64,000 nucleotides of DNA from Flavobacterium sp. NRK1 (GTDB lineage: Bacteria; Bacteroidota; Bacteroidia; Flavobacteriales; Flavobacteriaceae). The DNA is taken from the NCBI RefSeq assembly GCF_024054175.1, contig NZ_JAMXLA010000001.1, positions 989,341 through 1,053,340 on the forward strand, in the 5' to 3' direction. This document shows positions 9,610-17,043 of the stretch, piece after piece. Under the pieces are notes generated by a model. The model did not search any database and was not told the origin of the DNA. It saw only the letters and a program-made list of their open reading frames with translations. Numbering within the stretch: the stretch's first letter is position 1; the number at the start of each line of letters is the position of its first letter. Both the position numbers and the translations under genes were made by a program.

Positions 9610-12600
9610 TATGCAAAGGTTTCTGTAATTACAATTTTTGGTTCTTCAAATTGATTATTTTGCTCTTTTTCGTTTTCCCAACGTAAACTATCCATTCTGG
9701 CAATCTGTTTAATAGGATAATTATTCATGATGTTATTTAACTCCTGAACAATTTTTGCTAATGGATACCTTTTCTTCTTTTGTCTTGCTGCCAAACTTGC
9801 TATTTCGTTACGAAACTTTCTGAATACACCCATGTAAATTATTTTGAGTGTTGTTTGTATTAGTTCTTCAAAATCATCAGAAATTTCATTTGGAAAGTTT
9901 TTCTTTAAATCAATAAGACTATTCAGGAATAAAACTGAGTTTCGTTCCTGAACCGAAAGGTTAGAGGTGTCATATTCTTCCGTAGTGAAAATGGTGTTGT
10001 ATACTTTTTTAAAGTGTTGTGTCGCTAAATTAACAGCATCAAAATGATTTTCTATTAATGTCGTGCTTTTTTCTTTTGATGTTGCTTCAAATAATTTTAC
10101 TGCCTGAATAAATGTAATTTCCACACAGTTTTTATTGTTACAAATGTAGAAGCCTTCTTTTATATTATTTCTCAAATAGCACAAAACCCCGTTTTCAATA
10201 CTCTGACCAATTACTTCCTCCGCTAAATTATTTTTTATAATTGCAAAACGACCTACACGGCTTTTCATGGGTAAATCGTGTAGACGTTTGTATTCTTTAT
10301 AATTGTCATTATAGAGTTCTCTAACAATTTCAAGGTACTGCAAACGCTCATCAACTTCTTCTTTGGGTTGTAAATTACCTAAAGTTCCTTCAATTAATTC
10401 TTCTTGCTCAGAGTAGATTTTACTATCTTCACCAAAAGCAGTATGAAAACCCTGTAGCTTTTTTAAGGCTTTTTCATTTAGTTCAATTAAGCTGTTTGAT
10501 TGTGCGGTAGGATAAAAGTTATATACTAAAATTTCTTCAGCTTTGGTACCAATACGGTTTACACGACCTATTCGTTGCATCAGTCTAGTAGCATTCCAAG
10601 GTATGTCATAGTTTAAAATGACATTACTGCGATGTAAATTGATTCCCTCAGCCAATACCTCAGTAGTAATTATTATATTGAATTCATTCTCATGCTTTTC
10701 CGGATAATTGGCATCAAAGTTTTTACGAATAGTATTATAGCGTTGTTTTTGGTTTGCGGCACTAATAGCTAAGACATCTTTACGACCTGTTTTTTCAAGT
10801 TCACCAGCTAAATAGTTCACTGTTTCTTTACTTTCTGAGAAAATAACCAGTTTTTTTTCAAGATTTTTTTCTCCTAATAAAGTTTCATTTAAGGAGGCTA
10901 TAAATTTTTTAGTTTTAGGGTCAGTTTCAATATCATGCCATTGATTATATAAATTGGCAAGAATTTCTTGGTCTCTTTTTAAGCCTTCTAGCAATTGTGA
11001 ATCAAAATCTTCAGCTTTATATACTTTATTATTAGGTGAATTCTCGTTTAATTTATTGATTTTGTCTTCAATCTCATCTTCTTTACCCTCATCATATAAT
11101 TTGTTTAAATCCAAATCCGGGGCAACAAAAATTTTCCCGTTTTTAAACATATCAATCATACGTTGATTTGAAACATAAAAACGATTTAAGGAGCTTTTGA
11201 AAGCAAAAAAACTACTTTCCAAACGTTTTACCATTTGGGTTTTCATAATCATTGAAAGCTGACGAGAAATTAATTTTGCATTATCATAGAGGTCTGCATA
11301 TTCATCATTAATAAATTCAATTGCTCTATAACGGTAATATCCCAAATCATCAATCAGACTAGTGACAGTATTAAAAAATAATTGCTCTAAGTTATCATCG
11401 AAATGATATTCAATTTTTTTAGGGTCATTAACTTCAGGAAATGACATACCCTGTGACTTGACATCTTCGTTATATCGTTTGATATTTTTAATATCTGCTC
11501 TTGTTCTGCGAATTACCAGCTCTGTGAAAATCTTATCTCTAATTGGTAAATAAATATCTTTAACTTTCTGAATAAGTTCTTTATGATCACTTATTTTATA
11601 TAATTTTTTATATTCTTCAGCTTTATGAGAAAAGAAGGATTGTAAGTTTGGAACCCCTTCAATAGTTGATTTGCGAGAATCTTGAAATAAATATATTTGG
11701 TTAGCAATATCATCAGGGCGATTATTTAGAGGAGTCGCGGTAATTAACATAACTTTTTTCTTTCTATTTATGTCATTACCAACAGTTATTCTAGGTGTTT
11801 TACATATTAATTCTAATAATCCATACATATTAGAACTTGAGGTTCTAAATTTGTGAGCTTCATCTACAACTATTAAGTCATAATCTTCTGGATTGTGATA
11901 GTTAGCATTTTCGCCATCAATAATTTTATGTAAACTGCCATTTGAAACAAATTGGATATAATTTCCTAATCCAAAGTCTTTGACTGTATTTTTCCAGTTT
12001 ATTTCCAAAGCATTTGGATATACTACTAACACTTTAGTGTTGTATCCGTTTTTCTCAATATATTTCTTGATAATTCTCGTTGCAATAATAGTTTTGCCAA
12101 GACCTACTACATCGGCAAGAATAAATCCGTTATGTTTCATGAGTTTATCAAACCCTTCAACTACCGCATCTGCCTGATATTGTAGGTTTGTATAACCTTC
12201 AGGTAGATCCTTTCCTGAAATTTTATCTCTAATAACAGCATCGCCAAAGTACTCAATGAGCATTTTTATATATAACTCATATGGAGTAATATCTTCATTA
12301 AGATAAGTTTTCTTTTTTAACCCTTTTATATCAACGGGCAACAATTCTGTAGCCTCTGCCCACAACTCTTCGAATTCGTTTGTGGCAAACTTTACATCTT
12401 CATAGTCTTTCAATAATACATTAAATTCATAATTCGAATCCTGGTTTGTGCCTAAACCTGCTTCAGTCAAATTTGAAGATCCTGTAATTACGCTTCCTGT
12501 TGTATGTTCATTAAAGGGGTTAGGGCGGAATATATAAATTTTAGCGTGTAAAGCTCTTTTCCCATGGGCTTTAATCACAACTTTTTTTGAAATGATATCT

Positions 12601-12941
12601 TCTATAAATTGTAAAATACCTTGTTCAGTCTCTTTTTTGTAAGATGCTTTTGCAATATCCTCAGCTATAAAATTTAAATATTCCTCTTTAGTTTTGTCAG
12701 TATTCTCAAGATATAATTGTCCTTTACGTTTTGCTTCGGCAGATAATTCGTCAACATTTATACCTACTAATATTCTTATTTCAGAAATATTGTCAAGAAA
12801 TGGTCTTAAATTGAAATAACCAGAGGCTCTAAAGTAACCAATTAGTGCATCGAAATAATGAATGTTTTGATGTTCAAATACACCTTTAAACTTATTAATT
12901 AGGCTGTTAGAATCCTTGTTGGTGAAAAATTTTGTTGACAT
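9609..12941 (-). CDS. PLD-domain SNF2-like helicase (restriction/defence)
   Basis: The 1110-aa protein has an N-terminal phospholipase D-like domain with HAK (132-134) and the follow-on GSSNLTEAGLG (about 154-164), as in PLD nucleases attached to helicases. An SF2/SNF2 motor follows: motif I ADVVGLGKT (276-284), motif II DEAH (360-363), TATPLNN, and the C-terminal AEGINLHRSNVILNYD and QRIGRVNRIG motifs. It is the first gene of the operon PLD-helicase, methylase, ATPase, with near-zero spacing throughout. PLD domains of this kind can cleave DNA, and one HxK half-site per chain suggests the active site forms in a dimer. Likely the translocase/nuclease arm of the defence system. Confidence 0.8.
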   Translation of the reverse strand: MSTKFFTNKDSNSLINKFKGVFEHQNIHYFDALIGYFRASGYFNLRPFLDNISEIRILVGINVDELSAEAKRKGQLYLENTDKTKEEYLNFIAEDIAKASYKKETEQGILQFIEDIISKKVVIKAHGKRALHAKIYIFRPNPFNEHTTGSVITGSSNLTEAGLGTNQDSNYEFNVLLKDYEDVKFATNEFEELWAEATELLPVDIKGLKKKTYLNEDITPYELYIKMLIEYFGDAVIRDKISGKDLPEGYTNLQYQADAVVEGFDKLMKHNGFILADVVGLGKTIIATRIIKKYIEKNGYNTKVLVVYPNALEINWKNTVKDFGLGNYIQFVSNGSLHKIIDGENANYHNPEDYDLIVVDEAHKFRTSSSNMYGLLELICKTPRITVGNDINRKKKVMLITATPLNNRPDDIANQIYLFQDSRKSTIEGVPNLQSFFSHKAEEYKKLYKISDHKELIQKVKDIYLPIRDKIFTELVIRRTRADIKNIKRYNEDVKSQGMSFPEVNDPKKIEYHFDDNLEQLFFNTVTSLIDDLGYYRYRAIEFINDEYADLYDNAKLISRQLSMIMKTQMVKRLESSFFAFKSSLNRFYVSNQRMIDMFKNGKIFVAPDLDLNKLYDEGKEDEIEDKINKLNENSPNNKVYKAEDFDSQLLEGLKRDQEILANLYNQWHDIETDPKTKKFIASLNETLLGEKNLEKKLVIFSESKETVNYLAGELEKTGRKDVLAISAANQKQRYNTIRKNFDANYPEKHENEFNIIITTEVLAEGINLHRSNVILNYDIPWNATRLMQRIGRVNRIGTKAEEILVYNFYPTAQSNSLIELNEKALKKLQGFHTAFGEDSKIYSEQEELIEGTLGNLQPKEEVDERLQYLEIVRELYNDNYKEYKRLHDLPMKSRVGRFAIIKNNLAEEVIGQSIENGVLCYLRNNIKEGFYICNNKNCVEITFIQAVKLFEATSKEKSTTLIENHFDAVNLATQHFKKVYNTIFTTEEYDTSNLSVQERNSVLFLNSLIDLKKNFPNEISDDFEELIQTTLKIIYMGVFRKFRNEIASLAARQKKKRYPLAKIVQELNNIMNNYPIKQIARMDSLRWENEKEQNNQFEEPKIVITETFA

Positions 12942-13444
12942 TTAATGGAATATGATAAAACTCAAAATTACTATTTTATTCACTATGTTACCTCGATTTG
13001 TACTTTTATTCCTAAATGGAATAAGATGGACCTTCTAAATTTTTTAAAAAAAAAAATATACATGCGTATACTACCTTATAAAACAGCCCCGTTGTCTTTT
13101 TAAAAAGGAAATTCCCCCCGTACCTTTTTTATAAAGTATATTTTTCAAAGCAGATATATTAATCTATGCAATTTATTTGAAGGTTTTCTCTTTACTTACA
13201 TCCACAATCTTAGCCTTAAATTCTACTCCACTTTTCTCGGAAAAATATAAATTATACATCTTATGGTGTCCTGAGCATAACGCAAGCAATCATTCAAACT
13301 ATAATGTATTTCTCTTAGTAAACCTCAGCAACACACAGCACCACACTAAACACCCCCACTTATTTGTGCAGGCTATGCAGCCTGCCATTATGGATTAATG
13401 TTATTCCATAGTGTTATTATTAAACTCGAAAACCTTTAAGTATT
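12942..13444. other. 503-bp intergenic region between defence operon and island housekeeping genes
   Basis: This AT-rich stretch must hold the promoter of the helicase operon (minus) and of the 124-aa gene (plus). Visible structures are C-rich runs around 13089-13126 and a hairpin GCAGGCT-ATGC-AGCCTGC at about 13369-13386, followed by an imperfect dyad around TATGGA/TCCATA. A 73-codon frame at 13177-13398 has poor composition and is not called. An origin of transfer or regulatory region is possible but unsupported. Confidence 0.4.
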
Positions 13445-13819
13445 ATGGTGCGAATTGTAAACTACAAACAGAGACAGGCTGAAGATGGCAAAGAATTCTT
13501 TGTATTAGAAATCACTGGTGGAATTGAATTAGTTCCCAGCCAAAGTACAGGCCAATTTTATGCAACAGCTAAGAAAGCCTATATTGCCTCAACCTTTGAT
13601 GAAGAAACCTGTAAAGCTCTTGTTGGCTCAGAAATGCCAGGAAGTATTATTAAAGCAGAATGTGACCCGTATGAGTACACTATTCGAGACACAGGAGAAG
13701 TAATTACCTTAAGCTACAGGTATGTGTATCTTCCTGAGGAAATGAAGAATTTACATGCAAATGTAAATGCCTTTTCCAAAAATGGACATTATGAAGAACT
13801 TCGAGAGCAACAAATCTAA
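13445..13819 (+). CDS. Conserved mobile-element protein of unknown function
   Basis: The 124-aa soluble protein starts MVRIVNYKQRQAEDGKEFFV and contains FYATAKKAYIASTFDE and PYEYTIRDTGEVITL. I recall similar short proteins in integrative elements of flavobacteria and bacteroides, always without a known function. The alternating beta pattern could be an OB-like or other small beta-fold, which would fit single-strand DNA binding, but there is no diagnostic motif. It is followed by an inverted pair of GTGC-containing repeats and then a RadC-like gene, typical company for element maintenance functions. Confidence 0.6.
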   Translation: MVRIVNYKQRQAEDGKEFFVLEITGGIELVPSQSTGQFYATAKKAYIASTFDEETCKALVGSEMPGSIIKAECDPYEYTIRDTGEVITLSYRYVYLPEEMKNLHANVNAFSKNGHYEELREQQI

Positions 13820-13827
13820 AGTGCAAT

Positions 13828-13922
13828 AAGTGCTAAAGTGCCTTTTTATCCGAACATTTATTTTGGTGGTTTTTAAAAACTGCTGAAAAATAGTTTCAGA
13901 TACAAGCGGCACTTTGGCACTT
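13828..13922. repeat. Inverted 15-bp repeats built from AAGTGC units
   Basis: AAGTGCTAAAGTGCC (13828-13842) faces GGCACTTTGGCACTT (13908-13922); they pair over 15 positions with one T:G wobble around a 65-nt spacer. A further AAGTGC occurs at 13819. A perfect 14-bp copy of the core lies at 17030-17043. The arrangement suggests protein-binding iterons or a recombination or replication site of the island. Confidence 0.6.
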
Positions 13923-13937
13923 TTTAATTTTAAAATT

Positions 13938-14372
13938 ATGCAATTAGCAGAAATAAAAGTTTCCTATACTAACCAAAGTACTCAGAGACAAAAGATAATG
14001 CATAGTAAAGATATTTACAAAGCAATATTACCCACATGGAACTTAGAGACAATAGAATATATTGAAGAGTCCAAAATAATACTTCTTAACAGGGCTAATG
14101 AAATCCTCGGGGTATATGAATTATCCAAAGGAGGTATCTCAGGTACTGTGGTAGATATACGTGTAATCCTTGGAGTAACGTTAAAGTGTAATGCCAGTGC
14201 TCTGGTACTGATTCATAACCATCCTTCAGGTAATTTACAACCTAGTGAACCAGATAAAGGAATTACAACAAAACTCAGGGAAGCATGTATGCTATTAGAT
14301 TTAGCACTTCTTGATCATCTTATAATATCTAAAGAGTATTATTACAGCTTTGCTGATAATGGTACTTTATAA
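13938..14372 (+). CDS. RadC-like JAB domain protein of mobile element
   Basis: The product (144 aa from this ATG) has the metal-binding JAB/MPN signature of the RadC family, LIHNHPSGNLQPSEPD, in which HxH, S and D coordinate zinc. Chromosomal RadC is longer and has an N-terminal HhH domain; this short form is typical of integrative elements and phages in Bacteroidota, where the role is uncertain despite the old DNA-repair name. An upstream in-frame TTG at 13914 lies inside the repeat and was rejected in favour of the ATG at 13938, which follows an AT-rich leader. Confidence 0.8.
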   Translation: MQLAEIKVSYTNQSTQRQKIMHSKDIYKAILPTWNLETIEYIEESKIILLNRANEILGVYELSKGGISGTVVDIRVILGVTLKCNASALVLIHNHPSGNLQPSEPDKGITTKLREACMLLDLALLDHLIISKEYYYSFADNGTL

Positions 14373-14688
14373 AATTAACCTTTATAGTATCTCTGCTTAT
14401 ATCTTATTTATCAACTATTATTACTCCCTACTATCTCTTTACTCTACTATGTTGCCACTTTTATATTTCCCTATTATAGTAGTAGAAATTGTAAAATGTG
14501 TTTAAATATGAAGGAATGGATTAAAGCCTGTATTTAATCTAAATTCTTACTGAATTAAAAATTCAAGATATAATAATATAGCGAAAAGTTGATATAAAAC
14601 AGATTAAAAAAGGTCTTTCTAATAATCCTGTTCTATTCCTTAAGATAAAACTCAGTAAATAGGCTTGTAACTAACAAATAGCCAAATG
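14373..14688. other. 316-bp gap between convergent genes; nothing definite seen
   Basis: This AT-rich stretch lies between the RadC-like gene (plus) and the XRE regulator (minus). I see no open frame with plausible composition, no tRNA and no strong terminator hairpin. Confidence 0.4.
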
Positions 14689-14928
14689 CTACAGTTCGAA
14701 AGTAAAGAATTCCTGCAACGAGATTTCTAAAGCACTACAAATTTTATATAAAGTAAATGTATTTATACTTGTATTTCCTACTTCTATTCTATTCATATTA
14801 GATTTTTCAAAATTGCATAGATGCGCCAATTCAACTTGGGTAATGCTTTTTGATTCCCTAAGCTGTCTAATTCTATTACCTATCTTATTTTGAAAGTCTT
14901 GTTTGTTCAACTTTTGAAAATATCTCAT
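14689..14928 (-). CDS. XRE-family helix-turn-helix transcriptional regulator
   Basis: The 79-aa protein is a stand-alone HTH_3 domain: GNRIRQLRESKSITQVELAH (about 17-36), then FEKSNMNRIEVGNTS and the helix ICSALEISLQEFF. Small regulators of this type act as dimers on palindromic operators, and a perfect 24-bp palindrome lies 28 bp upstream of its start. It is divergent from the secreted/membrane mini-operon at 15010-16155 and probably represses that operon and itself. Confidence in the fold is high; the regulon is inferred. Confidence 0.85.
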   Translation of the reverse strand: MRYFQKLNKQDFQNKIGNRIRQLRESKSITQVELAHLCNFEKSNMNRIEVGNTSINTFTLYKICSALEISLQEFFTFEL

Positions 14929-14955
14929 TCAAAAGTTGTCATATTTGATAAATAA

Positions 14956-14979
14956 AAGGTTATCAATATTGATAACCTT
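14956..14979. promoter_or_regulatory. 24-bp perfect palindrome, likely operator of the XRE regulator
   Basis: The half-site AAGGTTATCAAT is followed immediately by its exact reverse complement. It sits between the divergent XRE gene and the 15010 gene, just upstream of a TATATTTG box (14982-14989) reading toward 15010. Bound dimer would block that promoter or the region upstream of it. Confidence 0.65.
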
Positions 14980-14981
14980 AC

Positions 14982-14989
14982 TATATTTG
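14982..14989 (+). promoter_or_regulatory. TAnnTTTG promoter element for the 15010 operon
   Basis: TATATTTG matches the Bacteroidota -7 consensus and lies 20 bp before the ATG at 15010, adjacent to the palindrome. No clear -33 TTG was confirmed; the palindrome occupies that position. Confidence 0.5.
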
Positions 14990-15009
14990 TTTCATTAAAA
15001 AATTAAATT

Positions 15010-15414
15010 ATGAAGTATATATATATAACAATCTCAATATTATTCGCCCATGCTTCTTTCGCTCAGTCTGGGATAAATGAAGAAGATATAAAAGCTTTTA
15101 AAGATAAAAGTCCATTTAAAGGGGGATTATCCAAAACCAAAGTTCCATTAGATTATAGCATTCAGAAGGAATCAAAAGTCAATGTTGATACTCTTGAGGA
15201 TAACCCTTTTAGAGAGCAATTAAACAGTTGGGATAGGGTTCATTCAACATCAGAAGCCCAAACTTTAAATGATAATGATATTCCTTACCAAGCAGGAGAA
15301 GATAACACTCCACTATTAAATAGTTATAGTAAACAAAATTCAACTGATTGGTCTGGTATTATTATTACAAGTTTATTACTTGTTATGCTTTTACTTGCAG
15401 GAATCTTTTTATAA
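15010..15414 (+). CDS. Exported protein with C-terminal membrane anchor, unknown
   Basis: The 134-aa protein has a signal peptide (residues 1-18, MKYIYITISILFAHASFA) and a hydrophobic C-terminal segment (about 117-133, ITSLLLVMLLLAGIFL) with a polar, disordered-looking middle of about 95 residues. The topology is thus periplasmic domain plus inner-membrane anchor. It is first in a three-gene run with another small membrane protein and a soluble protein, controlled apparently by the divergent XRE regulator. No family recognised. Confidence 0.6.
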   Translation: MKYIYITISILFAHASFAQSGINEEDIKAFKDKSPFKGGLSKTKVPLDYSIQKESKVNVDTLEDNPFREQLNSWDRVHSTSEAQTLNDNDIPYQAGEDNTPLLNSYSKQNSTDWSGIIITSLLLVMLLLAGIFL

Positions 15415-15434
15415 AAACTTTTAAAATAAATCAT

Positions 15435-15656
15435 ATGGCATTTATATCACGATTAAAACAATTATCTCAAGGTACTTTAAGACTACTTGTTTTTATTTCA
15501 TTCCTTATTCCTATAACATTTTTAGTAGCTGCTATGGCAGTAGAGAGACCTGATGTATTTATATTAATATCAATTATAAGTTTCTTTATTTTCTGGATTA
15601 TAGTGAGGACAGTATTATGGATACAGGATGGCTACAAAGAAGATGCAAAAAAATAG
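15435..15656 (+). CDS. Small two-helix membrane protein, unknown
   Basis: From the ATG at 15435 the product is 73 aa with two hydrophobic segments (about 16-34, LLVFISFLIPITFLVAAM, and 43-62, FILISIISFFIFWIIVRTVL) and a charged tail. Upstream in-frame codons overlap the previous gene and were rejected. The next gene starts within its 3' end (29-bp overlap), indicating translational coupling. Unknown family, found in an island context. Confidence 0.55.
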   Translation: MAFISRLKQLSQGTLRLLVFISFLIPITFLVAAMAVERPDVFILISIISFFIFWIIVRTVLWIQDGYKEDAKK

Positions 15657-16155
15657 TTTCTCTTTATCACTTCCTGAGGATAACAAACTTTTAACAATTA
15701 AAAACTGGATTGCTGATAATAAAGGCTGTTTTCAGTTTGCTATTAAGGAAACTATTTGCAGAAAATGGGATAAATGGCACCAATTTAAAGCTACTCCTTA
15801 TCCATGTGTATGTACTCAGAGAGATAAATATTGCATTGAACTTGAGTTATACTATGAATTACAAAGGGTAGTTGAAATTTGTGAACAAGGCACCTATTTT
15901 GAACAAGCCATTGAAAAGTTTAATTCAATAAATAAGCATGATAAAAATGCTGTATGTTCTTGGGTAAAGAAGTATAAAATGGTAGGTAGGAAATTATTCT
16001 TTAGTTCAACTATCACTATTTTGTGCAATGCTGAAGAAAATAACAAACTAATAATACAGCTTAATCCTGATGAGTTTGACGCTGTAATTCGGTTTCACGA
16101 GATATTTAATACAGTGTATTACTCCGAAGAATTTCAAACCAATTTTAACCAATAA
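15628..16155 (+). CDS. Soluble protein of unknown function
   Basis: The 175-aa product has no signal peptide or membrane segment. It is rich in aromatic and cysteine residues (CRKWDKWHQF, PYPCVCTQRDKYCIELELYYELQ). The start overlaps the 3' end of the preceding membrane-protein gene by 29 bp; a second ATG at 15643 is also possible. It belongs to the run of accessory genes between the XRE regulator and the lipoprotein. I do not recognise it. Confidence 0.5.
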   Translation: MATKKMQKNSFSLSLPEDNKLLTIKNWIADNKGCFQFAIKETICRKWDKWHQFKATPYPCVCTQRDKYCIELELYYELQRVVEICEQGTYFEQAIEKFNSINKHDKNAVCSWVKKYKMVGRKLFFSSTITILCNAEENNKLIIQLNPDEFDAVIRFHEIFNTVYYSEEFQTNFNQ

Positions 16156-16165
16156 ATATTTAAAC

Positions 16166-16567
16166 ATGAAAAAAGTTATTTTACTTCTGATGCTAACAAC
16201 ATCTTTATTTACAATTAGTTGTAATAATGATGATTCAACAACTAATAATAACAATGAAGTTTACCAAAAGTTACTTGGAAAATGGTATCATGGTGAGCCA
16301 AGTCCTGATTATAATAGTGCGCTGACTTTTAATTCTAACGGAACTGTTAAATATACATACTGGACAGGAAGTGGCAATAATTATGACAGTGAAACTGGAA
16401 CTTTCAGTGTTGAAGGGGATGTTATGACAATGGTTTTTCCTGAAACAGTAACATTAATCTTTGTGCAAAAGGTAGTTTTTGTTAATGCTGATAAGGTAGA
16501 TTTTCAATCTACAGGGAACCCTAATGAAGAAGCTTACGAAGGTTTCTGGTTTAGAGCTGAGGAATAA
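16166..16567 (+). CDS. Lipocalin-like lipoprotein
   Basis: The 133-aa product has a lipoprotein signal (MKKVILLLMLTTSLFTISC, lipobox TISC, modified Cys19) followed by an N/T/D-rich tether. The body has the pattern of Bacteroidota lipocalin-like lipoproteins: LLGKWYHGEPSPDYNSALTF, GTVKYTYW, GTFSVEGDVMTMVF, ending GFWFRAEE. Such proteins are surface or periplasmic and of unknown ligand. A strong terminator follows immediately at 16588. Confidence 0.65.
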   Translation: MKKVILLLMLTTSLFTISCNNDDSTTNNNNEVYQKLLGKWYHGEPSPDYNSALTFNSNGTVKYTYWTGSGNNYDSETGTFSVEGDVMTMVFPETVTLIFVQKVVFVNADKVDFQSTGNPNEEAYEGFWFRAEE

Positions 16568-16587
16568 TTATTCTAACTCTATTATTT

Positions 16588-16618
16588 AATACCACCTTTT
16601 GCAGGTGGTATTTTTTAT
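16588..16618 (+). terminator. Rho-independent terminator after lipoprotein gene
   Basis: A 10-bp stem (AATACCACCT with AGGTGGTATT) and a 5-nt loop are followed by a T run. It separates the lipoprotein from the 118-aa gene that starts at 16624. Confidence 0.75.
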
Positions 16619-16623
16619 AAAAA

Positions 16624-16980
16624 ATGAAAGAACTAAATCTACCCTTTGAGTTAGGAATGGATTATGAAGAGTTGGAGTTGTATTTAGGAGAGTTTAATAA
16701 TTTTCTGAATTATATTCCATGCAGAAATGAGTTATTATTCAGTATGGATATACTCAATGGAATTATAATTACCCTTTCAAAAATACAATCTGAGAGTATC
16801 ACAAACCTACTGTCAGGTTTATTGGGTAACTTCCAAACAATTTCAGAATCAGAATATACTCTCCACACATATAAGACAGGAAAGTTCACTCTTTGTGTAA
16901 TAATGATAGGAGATGAAATTAAAATAGTCCTATCGAATAAAATACAAGTTATTCAAAAATTACTACTGAGCTTGATTTAA
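16624..16980 (+). CDS. Hypothetical protein
   Basis: The 118-aa product has no signal peptide; it starts MKELNLPFELGMDYEELELY and carries hydrophobic stretches around NGIIITLSKI and LLSGLLGNF without a convincing membrane helix. It starts right after the terminator at 16588-16618 and ends before a hairpin at 16987. It is convergent with the SF3-type helicase gene. No family recognised. Confidence 0.5.
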   Translation: MKELNLPFELGMDYEELELYLGEFNNFLNYIPCRNELLFSMDILNGIIITLSKIQSESITNLLSGLLGNFQTISESEYTLHTYKTGKFTLCVIMIGDEIKIVLSNKIQVIQKLLLSLI

Positions 16981-16986
16981 AATAAT

Positions 16987-17005
16987 GGGCTGCTTAAAGC
17001 AGCCC
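16987..17005. terminator. Hairpin between convergent genes
   Basis: GGGCTGC-TTAAA-GCAGCCC forms a 7-bp GC-rich stem, but only weak T-rich sequence follows on either strand. It is probably a terminator for the 118-aa gene and/or the helicase operon. Confidence 0.45.
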
Positions 17006-17029
17006 TATTATTCTTTATGAAATTAAACA

Positions 17030-17043
17030 GCACTTTAGCACTT
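17030..17043 (-). repeat. Third copy of the AAGTGCTAAAGTGC island repeat
   Basis: On the minus strand this is AAGTGCTAAAGTGC, identical over 14 bp to 13828-13841. It overlaps the stop codon of the helicase gene at 17042-17044. Confidence 0.6.

Noticed and set aside
4266..12941. DISARM or BREX assignment for the methylase-helicase locus
   Set aside because: No DUF1998 gene of DISARM and no pglZ, brxA/B/C/L or similar genes of BREX are present; the three-gene set fits a helicase-methylase-ATPase arrangement better.
13177..13398. 73-codon frame in the island intergenic region
   Set aside because: No conserved pattern, no good upstream signal, and its 3' end is inside a hairpin region; probably chance.
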